From the NCBI GenBank assembly GCA_018266095.1, contig JAFEBC010000269.1, forward strand, positions 1 through 5,814: a stretch of DNA of 5,814 nt, written 5' to 3'. A program made the translations under genes and the position numbers. The DNA comes from Deltaproteobacteria bacterium. GTDB taxonomy: Bacteria > Myxococcota > Myxococcia > Myxococcales > 40CM-4-68-19. The notes under the pieces were generated by a model that was not told where the DNA came from, ran no database searches, and saw only the letters and a program-made list of their open reading frames with translations. This document shows, in pieces, positions 1 through 5,814 of this stretch; positions within the stretch are counted from its first letter, which is position 1; each line of letters begins with the position of its first letter.

Positions 1-322
<322 letters not shown>

Positions 323-330
323 GGAGGGTG

Positions 331-335
331 CCTCC
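331..335 (-). promoter_or_regulatory. Ribosome-binding site of the YdeP-family gene
   Basis: The plus strand reads CCTCC here, which is GGAGG on the minus strand, 8 bases upstream of the ATG at 320-322. The match and spacing fix the long form of the protein, including its Pro-rich N-terminal extension, over the internal methionine at codon 26. Confidence 0.75.
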
Positions 336-364
336 GGGTGAGACGTCCCAAGAAAATCGGATGA

Positions 365-395
365 GCTATGCGCGCATGTGGCCGTGCGAGGTCAA
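365..395 (-). promoter_or_regulatory. Weak sigma70-like promoter candidate for the YdeP-family gene
   Basis: On the minus strand TTGACC (plus coordinates 390-395) matches five of six bases of the -35 consensus. CATAGC (365-370) follows after a 19-base spacer as a poor -10 (three of six). Transcription would begin near 358, leaving a leader of about 36 bases before the ATG that contains the GGAGG site. Spacer length and -10 quality are both suboptimal, so this is a candidate only. An ATGCGCGCAT palindrome overlaps the -10 end and spacer, where a repressor could act. Confidence 0.25.
368..377. repeat. 10-bp perfect palindrome ATGCGCGCAT, possible operator
   Basis: ATGCGCGCAT reads the same on both strands. 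It overlaps the candidate promoter of the divergent oxidoreductase gene, between its -35 and -10 hexamers. The location suits an operator, but alternating GC-rich palindromes of this length also arise by chance in DNA of this composition, and no regulator is encoded in the window. Confidence 0.3.
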
Positions 396-412
396 GTGAC
401 GACTCATGATGC

Positions 413-431
413 GCTGCGGCAAAAGCCGAGC
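413..431. repeat. Short hairpin with AAAA loop
   Basis: GCT-G-CGGC, an AAAA loop, then GCCG-AGC can form a seven-base-pair stem with one bulged G (416). There is no T-tract on either side, so it is not an intrinsic terminator, and it lies upstream of the predicted starts of both genes. It could be a protein-binding dyad or chance. Confidence 0.25.
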
Positions 432-520
432 AGATCCGACCAGTTGTCAATGATGCGCGGTGGGGGAGAAGGATTCTCGAACGAGCTTGATCGATAAAGG
501 CGTCGATTGGAAGCGGCCCC

Positions 521-530
521 GCGTCGACGC
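521..530. repeat. 10-bp perfect palindrome GCGTCGACGC upstream of the CHAT gene
   Basis: GCGTCGACGC is a perfect dyad about 44 bases upstream of the candidate -10 of the CHAT gene, a position compatible with an activator site. A nearby CGTCGA at 501-506 repeats part of the half-site and pairs with TCGACG at 524-529. The role is inferred from position alone. Confidence 0.3.
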
Positions 531-573
531 TGCGCAGAAAAGCGCGGGCGGGTCCTGACGAGGCCGCCGCGGG

Positions 574-579
574 TACAGT
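574..579 (+). promoter_or_regulatory. Candidate -10 element for the CHAT gene
   Basis: TACAGT fits the TAnnnT pattern of a sigma70 -10 box and would start transcription near 585-587, giving a very short leader containing AGGAGG. No good -35 lies 16-18 bases upstream; the closest, CTGACG at 555-560, is only 13 bases away. If real, this promoter would be weak or activator-dependent, which would fit the dyad at 521-530. Confidence 0.3.
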
Positions 580-589
580 GTCGGCAACG

Positions 590-595
590 AGGAGG
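590..595 (+). promoter_or_regulatory. Ribosome-binding site of the CHAT gene
   Basis: AGGAGG (extending to AGGAGGTG) is a near-perfect anti-Shine-Dalgarno match with the final G 4 bases before the ATG at 600. It decides the start: the same frame is open further upstream (a TTG at 507), but only the ATG at 600 has this site and begins directly with a signal peptide. Confidence 0.8.
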
Positions 596-599
596 TGTC

Positions 600-3500
600 A
601 TGCACGGGTCGCGAGGGCTGTGGACCTTGACGCTGTGGATCGTCCTCTGCGCGGCGGGCGCGGTGCAGGCGGCGCAGACGGCGGCCGAGGTGGCGGCGGT
701 CGCGCAAGCGGACTACGACGCCAGGCGCTTCGAGGAGGCGCTGGCGGGCTGGGACAAGGCCGTCGAGCTCGCGCGCGCGGAGAAGAACGCAGAGCAGCTC
801 GACAAGCTCCTCTTCAAGCAGCGCATCTCGTCGGGCGTGCTGGCGACGGAGCGGCTGGACGCGAAGCGCGGGCAGGAGGCGCTGCCGCTCTACCAGAAGG
901 CGCTGGCGATCAGCCGCGAGCGCGGGGACAAGCCGGGCGAGATCTTCGATCTCTCGTCGGTGGGCTACTGCCTGCGCGCGATGAACAAGCCCAAGGACGC
1001 GGTGCAGAGCTATGAGGCGGCGCGCAAGCTCGCGGGCTCGCTGGGCCTGGTGCAGGAGGAGACGCAGGCGCTCGATCAATTGGTGCAGACGGCGGTGACG
1101 TTCGAGAACCTGCCGCTCGCGGCGGACTATCTGCAGCAGGCGATCGACTTCAACCTCGCGCACGGCGACGCCGAGCGGGTGGTGCGCGCGGGGCTCTGGC
1201 TGCTGCCGCTCTGGGCCGAGAACCGGCCCTTCTGGGAGATCGCGCCGGTGCTGCAGAAGGTCATCGGCGCGGTGAAGGAGCGCAAGGACGAGGCGGCGAC
1301 CCACGAGATCGTCTTCGCGTACCTCGAGTTCCTGCAGACGGCGGGGCTCGAGGCGGAGGTGGGCACGTTCCTGCAGAAGCGGATGACCGAGCAGGCCTTC
1401 GCGGGCCTGTCGAACGCGGGCACGCTCAAGGCGCGGCGGCTGGCGATGCTGGCGCACGGCGCGGACGCACGCGGCGAGTTCGTGACCGCGGAGGCGGTGC
1501 ACCGGGACGCGCTGGCGCAGTTCAAGGCCGCGGACGATGCGGCGGGCGTGATGCGCGAGACCATCCACCTCGCGGAGCACTTCCGGCTCGCGGGGCAGTA
1601 CGGGCAGGCGCTGCAGCAGTGCGAGGCCGCCATCGCGCTGGCCAAGGACGACGGCTCCTGGCTCGCGCAGGGCAAGGCGGCGCTGTGCAAGGCGCGCGTG
1701 CTGGCGGCGCTCGGCAAGCACGCGGACGCGGACACGGCGTCGGGCGAGGCGGCGAAGTTCGGCAAGGCCGTGGGCAGCAAGAGCCTGATGGCGCAGTCGC
1801 TCTCTGCGGCGGCCGCGGGCTGGCGCGTCTCGACCGAGCCGGGCCTCGTCTTGCAGGGCGCCGAGCGCGAGAAGTTCAAGGGCGAGCAGTCGGCCACGCT
1901 GCAGGCGACCGGGCACGCGCTGGAGATGTTCGGCGCCTTCAGCGACGCCCTGAACCTGGGGCGCGAAGCGGTGCTGGCGGCGCCCGCGTTCCTGGCGCTG
2001 GGTGAGCTCCAGAGCGCGTCGCAGATGGCGGAGATGGCCATCGATTCGGGGCAGAAGCTGAACGATCCGCAGCTCGAGGGCAGCGGGCTGCGCATGCAGG
2101 CCGAGGTGGCGCTGGCGTCGAACAAGCCCGACGAGGTGCGGCGGCTCTCGGCGCAGGCGCTGGCGATCGCGGAGGAGATCGGCGACGGCGAGAACGCGGC
2201 GCGCACCTGGGACGTGCTGGCGCGGGTGGAGGCGCGGGCGGGCCGGATCGCGAGCGCGATCCTCCTGCGCAAGCAAGCGGTCAACGCGGTGCAGGCGCTG
2301 CGCGGGAGCACCTTGTCGCTCTCGCGCGATCTGCGCGCGGCCCAGACGCACGCGAACGAGGCGCTCTATCGCGATCTCGCGGCGGACCTGCTGCGCGAGG
2401 GGCGGCTGGCCGAGGCCGAGCAGGTGATGGCGATGCTCAAGGAGGAGGAGTTCCGCGCCTTCATCCGCAACCGCGGCGGCGACGCGCGCACGGTGCGCGT
2501 GGACGCGATCGCCACCGAGGCGCCGTGGATGCAGCGCTACGACGCGCTCAAGGAGAAGATGTCGCGGCTCGGCCAGGACCTGCGCGCGGTGCGGCCGTCC
2601 ACCATGATCCCGCCTGAGATGATCGCGACCATCTTCGCGGGCCAGCTCCCGCCCGACGCCGCGCAGAGGGCGGCCGCGCTGGAGCCGCAGCTCGCGGCGG
2701 CGCGCAAGGAGTTCGTGGAGTACCTCGGCGCGCTCTCGCAGGCCACCGACGCGCTGGCGGCGGCGCCCAAGCAGGCGCGCCAGGGCTTCCTGCAGGGCAA
2801 GCTCGCGGCGCTCGGCGAGGGCGCGGTGGCGCTCTACTACGTGCTGCAGAGCGATCGCGTGCAGATCCTGCTGGCCACGCCGTCGGGCTTCGTGCACCGC
2901 GAGTCGATGATCCCTCAGGACACGCTGGCGAGGCTCGTGAACGCCTTCCGCGCGCAGCTCACGCGGCCCGAGCGCGATCCGCGGCCGACGGGGCGCAAGC
3001 TGTATGACCTCCTCGTCGCGCCCGTCGAGAAGGAGCTGGCGGCGGCCAAGGCGCGCACGGTGATGCTCGCGCTCGACGGCGGGCTGCGCTACGTGCCGTT
3101 CGCGGCCCTGTACGACGGCCAGCAGTACCTCGTGCAGCGCTACGCGTTCGCCGTGTACACGCCGGCCGCGGGCGCGAGCGTGGACCGCGCGCCGCGCAAG
3201 GAGTGGACGGTGGCCGCGCTGGGCGTCTCCGAGGCCGAGCTGGGCTTCGATTCGCTCCCGGGCGTGCCGGCGGAGCTCTCCGACATCGTCAAGAAGAAGG
3301 GCGGCAAGGGCGTGCTGCCGGGCACGATGCTGCTCGACGCCGCGTTCACGCGCGCGGCCCTCTCGCAGGCGCTGCGCGCGAAGCCCGCGGTGGTGCACAT
3401 CGCCAGCCACTTCGCCTTCGATCCCGACGGCACGGACGCGGATTCGTTCCTCCTGCTCGGCGGCAAGCAGACGCTGACGCTCTCGGACTTCGCCGCGGGT

Positions 3501-3923
3501 GAGTTCCCGCTGGAGCAGCTCGATCTGCTCACGCTCTCCGCCTGCCAGACGGGCGTGGGCTCGACGGGCCGAGACGGCGTGGAGGTCGAGGGCTTCGGCG
3601 TCTTGGCGCAGCGCAAGGGCGCGGCGGCGGTGATGGCGACGCTGTGGCCGGTGGCGGATCTGACCACGAGCCTCTTCATGCGCGAGTTCTACCGGCGCCA
3701 CGAGACGGAGCACCTGAGCAAGGCCAGGGCGCTGCGCGCGATCCAGCTCGGCTTCCTCGACGGCACGTACGGCACCGCGGCGCTCCCCGCGGGCACGCGC
3801 GGCCTGAAGAAGAAGGCGGCGGGCGAGGAGCTCGACGCGCCGATGTACGTGGAGGACGTGAAGACGCCGTTCGCGCACCCGACGTACTGGGCGCCGTTCC
3901 TGATCATGGGGAACGGGCTGTAG
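600..3923 (+). CDS. Exported TPR-repeat CHAT-domain protease
   Basis: The protein has 1107 residues. Residues 1-24 look like a Sec signal peptide: R5, a hydrophobic core at 6-22, and probable cleavage after AVQA (24). C17 is preceded by Leu and lies inside the core, so it is not a lipobox. Residues 26-640 are an alpha-helical solenoid with TPR-like units near 36-60, 91-110, 135-155, 310-345, 331-350, 480-500 and 505-530. A conserved-looking pre-CHAT helix pair follows at 598-624 (GRLAEAEQVMAMLKEEEF), then a charged, probably helical linker at about 647-735. The CHAT domain spans about 741-1107: LLVAPVE at 804-810, LRYVPFAAL at 829-837, HIASHF with predicted catalytic H937, SACQTG with predicted nucleophile C982, a TLWPVAD-like segment, and the C-terminal block HPTYWAPFLIMGN. 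CHAT is a caspase/separase-like cysteine peptidase clan, so endopeptidase activity is expected; the substrate is unknown. The signal peptide places it in the periplasm or outside. It is probably co-transcribed with the propeller gene 49 bp downstream. The domain call is firm; activity and role are inferred. Confidence 0.93.
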   Translation: MHGSRGLWTLTLWIVLCAAGAVQAAQTAAEVAAVAQADYDARRFEEALAGWDKAVELARAEKNAEQLDKLLFKQRISSGVLATERLDAKRGQEALPLYQKALAISRERGDKPGEIFDLSSVGYCLRAMNKPKDAVQSYEAARKLAGSLGLVQEETQALDQLVQTAVTFENLPLAADYLQQAIDFNLAHGDAERVVRAGLWLLPLWAENRPFWEIAPVLQKVIGAVKERKDEAATHEIVFAYLEFLQTAGLEAEVGTFLQKRMTEQAFAGLSNAGTLKARRLAMLAHGADARGEFVTAEAVHRDALAQFKAADDAAGVMRETIHLAEHFRLAGQYGQALQQCEAAIALAKDDGSWLAQGKAALCKARVLAALGKHADADTASGEAAKFGKAVGSKSLMAQSLSAAAAGWRVSTEPGLVLQGAEREKFKGEQSATLQATGHALEMFGAFSDALNLGREAVLAAPAFLALGELQSASQMAEMAIDSGQKLNDPQLEGSGLRMQAEVALASNKPDEVRRLSAQALAIAEEIGDGENAARTWDVLARVEARAGRIASAILLRKQAVNAVQALRGSTLSLSRDLRAAQTHANEALYRDLAADLLREGRLAEAEQVMAMLKEEEFRAFIRNRGGDARTVRVDAIATEAPWMQRYDALKEKMSRLGQDLRAVRPSTMIPPEMIATIFAGQLPPDAAQRAAALEPQLAAARKEFVEYLGALSQATDALAAAPKQARQGFLQGKLAALGEGAVALYYVLQSDRVQILLATPSGFVHRESMIPQDTLARLVNAFRAQLTRPERDPRPTGRKLYDLLVAPVEKELAAAKARTVMLALDGGLRYVPFAALYDGQQYLVQRYAFAVYTPAAGASVDRAPRKEWTVAALGVSEAELGFDSLPGVPAELSDIVKKKGGKGVLPGTMLLDAAFTRAALSQALRAKPAVVHIASHFAFDPDGTDADSFLLLGGKQTLTLSDFAAGEFPLEQLDLLTLSACQTGVGSTGRDGVEVEGFGVLAQRKGAAAVMATLWPVADLTTSLFMREFYRRHETEHLSKARALRAIQLGFLDGTYGTAALPAGTRGLKKKAAGEELDAPMYVEDVKTPFAHPTYWAPFLIMGNGL

Positions 3924-3972
3924 CGCTCACGAAACACAGCACAACCTCCGATCCGTCCGATAGGGTGGCGCC
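3924..3972 (+). other. 49-bp gap between CHAT and propeller genes, probable operon junction
   Basis: There is no stem followed by a T-run after the CHAT stop codon, so transcription can read into the next gene. The gap is less GC-rich than its flanks and contains a direct repeat, TCCGAT at 3947-3952 and again at 3956-3961. TAGGGT (3961-3966) resembles a TAnnnT -10 box only 6 bases before the ATG and could give an almost leaderless transcript; no -35 is apparent. AGGGTGG at 3962-3968 is a weak alternative ribosome-binding site. Confidence 0.5.
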
Positions 3973-5814
3973 ATGTCCCTCCTGCTCGCGGTGTTGCTCC
4001 TCGCAGCCTCTGTCGACGAAGGCCTCCCGCTGGAGACCGTGCCCCAGCTCGGCCACGCGAAGTCGATCGACGCGATGGCCTACAGCGCCGACGGCCGCTA
4101 CTTCGTGAGCGCAGATCAGGAGCGCGCGCTGGTGTGGGAGGTGCGCTCGGGCCGTTTGCTGCGCGCGATCCGGCACGCGGGAATGATGCGGCGCGACCGC
4201 GGTGCGGCGCTGACCGCGGACGGCGCGCGGCTCTTCGTGGGCGGCAACGTGTACGACGTGCGCACCGGCAAGCTCCTGCACCACCTCGAGGGCGCCACCA
4301 TCGCCACCAGCGACGGACTCACCGCGGCCGGGCTCGGCGGCATCTTCGACACCGCCAGCGGCCAGCGGGTGAAGGCGTTCCCGCGCGTGAGCGAGTGCGC
4401 GGACCCGATGGTCACGGACGTCACCGCCGACCGCAAGCTCCTCGCGGTGCACTGCATGGCGACGAGCGGGCAGACCTCGTTCTTCGTGCGCGTGGTCGAC
4501 GCGGACACGGGCGCGAAGGTGGTGCAGCCGTACGAGGGGCGGCCCATCTACAACGGGCTCAACGTCGGCATCTTCTCGCCCAACGGGAAGTTCCTGGTGA
4601 CGGTGGGGCACACGCCCGACAGCCCGAACAACGATCACGCGAGCGTCGTCGAGATCGCGAGCGGCAAGCTCCTCGCCGACATCAGCAGCACGGCGTCGTC
4701 GGTGTCGTTCCGCGCCGGCACGCAGCAGCTCATCCTCTTCGGCACGAACCTGCGCGAGGGCGTGCAGCAGGTCGAGGCCTACGATCTGCGCGCGCCGAGG
4801 GACCCGGTCTGGAAGCTGCAGTCGCTGCAGCTCATCGAGACCGGCGCGGTGTCGCCCGACGGCGAGGCCATCCTCTTCGGCGGCACGGACAAGCTGGTGC
4901 ACCGCGCGCAGGCGAGCACGGGCGCGGAGGTGGCGACGCGCTCGGGCGCCATCGAGGACGTGCAGCAGCTCGCGTTCCTCGCGGACGGGACGTTGGCGGT
5001 GCAGACGCAGGCCTCGTGGACCTCGCAGCGCGGCTCGCTGCGGCTCTGGGATCTCGCGGGCGCGCGGCAGACGGAGGTGCTGGAGGCGAACGGGCTCACG
5101 CTCCTGGACGGCGGCCGCGTGGCCCTCGCGCGCGGGCAGCCGCTCGATCAGCCCTTGGAGCGGACTGCGCCCATCGCGACGCGCCTCATCGAGCTGCCCT
5201 CGCTGCGCGACCGGTTCTCGCGCCCGTTCACGCCGCAGACGGGCCTGCGGGCCGAGGGTGCGGCGGTGCTGAGTCCGCACGGGAAGTACCTGTTCGTCCT
5301 CGATCGCAGCAACGACAAGGGCTCGTTCGCGATGCTCGACGCGAAGACGGGCGCCGAGCTCATGACGCTGCCCAAGCGCGAGGCGAGCTACGACCTCATC
5401 GGCGTCGACGAGGCCGAGAAGACCGCCTTCGTGCGCGCCCCGCTGGAGACGGCCAAGGACGGCAACTCGCGTGAACAGGAATATCTGCTCATCGATCTCG
5501 CGAGCACGCGGGTGGTCCGCCGCTATCCGCGCGCGCAGCTCGACTGCGGGGCGCTGGTCCTTCCCACTCCCGATGGCGCGTATTGGGCGCTGGAGCAGGG
5601 CTCGGGCAACGGCTCCGAGCGCTTCCTCCTGGTGATCGACAGCGCCACCGGATCGATCCGCGAGGTGCACCCGAAGACGGCGTTCGGCGTGGTGCCGCGC
5701 TTCACACAGGATCACTTGCTCTTCTTCACCACCGGCCTCGACAAGAAGGGCGAGATGGTGCGGCTGCACGCGCTCGATCTCGAGTCGCTCAAGGAGAGGT
5801 GGGCGCTCAAGCTC
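3973..5814 (+). CDS. Exported multi-blade beta-propeller protein (WD40/YVTN/PQQ-like), C-terminus missing
   Basis: The frame is open for 614 codons from ATG at 3973 to the window edge. An in-frame TAG at 3961 rules out an earlier start. Residues 2-13 (SLLLAVLLLAAS) form a signal-like hydrophobic stretch, though without the usual basic n-region. About 13 blade-like units then repeat at 35-50-residue spacing. Blade 1 is closest to WD40, with GH at 27-28, YSADGRY at 37-43 and VWEV at 54-57. Later blades show SPNGK (202-206), VDADTG (175-180), SPDG (294-297), LRLWDL (356-361), SPHGK (434-438), LDAKTG (455-460), IDSATG (555-560) and a PQQ-like ALDLESLKERW (600-610). This number suggests two propellers. 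No catalytic motif is visible, so binding or scaffolding is the expected role. It follows the CHAT gene and probably partners with it. Some bacterial propellers end in a caspase-type peptidase domain; whether this one does lies beyond the window. The propeller fold is confident; sub-family and function are uncertain. Confidence 0.85.
   Translation, partial: MSLLLAVLLLAASVDEGLPLETVPQLGHAKSIDAMAYSADGRYFVSADQERALVWEVRSGRLLRAIRHAGMMRRDRGAALTADGARLFVGGNVYDVRTGKLLHHLEGATIATSDGLTAAGLGGIFDTASGQRVKAFPRVSECADPMVTDVTADRKLLAVHCMATSGQTSFFVRVVDADTGAKVVQPYEGRPIYNGLNVGIFSPNGKFLVTVGHTPDSPNNDHASVVEIASGKLLADISSTASSVSFRAGTQQLILFGTNLREGVQQVEAYDLRAPRDPVWKLQSLQLIETGAVSPDGEAILFGGTDKLVHRAQASTGAEVATRSGAIEDVQQLAFLADGTLAVQTQASWTSQRGSLRLWDLAGARQTEVLEANGLTLLDGGRVALARGQPLDQPLERTAPIATRLIELPSLRDRFSRPFTPQTGLRAEGAAVLSPHGKYLFVLDRSNDKGSFAMLDAKTGAELMTLPKREASYDLIGVDEAEKTAFVRAPLETAKDGNSREQEYLLIDLASTRVVRRYPRAQLDCGALVLPTPDGAYWALEQGSGNGSERFLLVIDSATGSIREVHPKTAFGVVPRFTQDHLLFFTTGLDKKGEMVRLHALDLESLKERWALKL

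Larger units (their letters stand above)
323..599. other. Divergent intergenic region with short palindromes, no gene seen
   Basis: This 277-bp stretch separates two outward-facing genes and must hold both promoters. Short frames here have unconvincing composition and no ribosome-binding sites, so I call no gene. It is less GC-rich than the flanking coding DNA, especially around 342-500. Visible structure: palindrome ATGCGCGCAT at 368-377, a small hairpin at 413-431, a TCGAT direct repeat 12 bp apart (491-495 and 503-507), palindrome GCGTCGACGC at 521-530, and a weak GCGC stem with AGAAAA loop at 532-545. No tRNA, CRISPR or insertion-sequence ends are seen. Confidence 0.6.

Noticed and set aside
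379..395. Possible sigma54 promoter (TGGCC...GTCAA)
   Set aside because: The invariant GC of the -12 element is absent at the required distance from the GG of the -24 element.
413..431. Intrinsic terminator
   Set aside because: The stem has no T-tract on either strand and lies upstream of both genes, not after one.
507..599. Upstream extension of the CHAT gene to a TTG at 507
   Set aside because: It would add 31 Arg-rich residues before the signal peptide. AGGAGG sits directly before the ATG at 600, which starts a clean signal peptide.
640..650. Lipoprotein lipobox at C17 of the CHAT protein
   Set aside because: The residue before the cysteine is Leu, not Gly/Ala/Ser, and the hydrophobic core continues past it to a normal AVQA cleavage site.
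447..3878. Minus-strand open frame of 1143 codons lying antisense to the CHAT gene
   Set aside because: Its codons are in exact register with the sense codons, so it stays open simply because the CHAT gene uses no TTA, CTA or TCA codons, as expected at this GC content. The product is a low-complexity Arg/Leu/His-rich sequence with no recognisable domain.
4134..5474. Plus-strand frame of 446 codons overlapping the propeller gene
   Set aside because: It is an out-of-frame shadow rich in Arg, Gly and Ala, has no ribosome-binding site, and conflicts with the well-supported propeller frame.
3904..5769. Minus-strand open frame of 621 codons antisense to the propeller gene
   Set aside because: Same cause: it is codon-aligned with the propeller frame, which avoids TTA, CTA and TCA. 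The translation is Arg/Ala/His/Leu-rich with no domain, whereas the sense strand gives clear propeller repeats.

Overview
This is a 5.8 kb window of very GC-rich bacterial DNA in which nearly every third codon position is G or C. The GC content, strong AGGAGG/GGAGG ribosome-binding sites, and a secreted TPR-CHAT protein beside a long beta-propeller protein all suggest a myxobacterium (Myxococcota) or a similar high-GC Gram-negative. That placement is an inference from composition and gene content; there is no phylogenetic marker in the window.

Layout from left to right: (1) On the minus strand, the first 107 codons of an FdhF/YdeP-family molybdopterin oxidoreductase run off the left edge. It is identified by the family signature GFDCPGCAWPDP and has its own GGAGG site. 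(2) A 277-bp divergent intergenic region holds several short perfect palindromes, weak promoter candidates for both directions, and no credible gene. (3) On the plus strand is a complete 1107-residue protein with a signal peptide, a long alpha-helical TPR solenoid, and a C-terminal CHAT (caspase-HetF-associated with TPRs) peptidase domain whose predicted His/Cys dyad, H937 and C982, is intact. (4) After a 49-bp gap with no visible terminator, a second plus-strand gene encodes a protein with a signal-peptide-like N-terminus and about 13 beta-propeller blade-like repeats (WD40/YVTN/PQQ type). It runs off the right edge still open after 614 codons.

The two plus-strand genes probably form one transcription unit: a CHAT protease with a helical-repeat sensor arm and a beta-propeller partner, both apparently sent across the inner membrane. 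TPR, WD40 and caspase-fold peptidases are often combined in bacterial sensing/proteolysis systems, but most characterised CHAT proteases act in the cytoplasm (for example with CRISPR type III-E or gasdermins). An exported CHAT protein paired with an exported propeller is therefore the most interesting part of the window. The substrate, trigger and biological purpose cannot be read from this sequence. The divergent oxidoreductase gene is probably unrelated in function.
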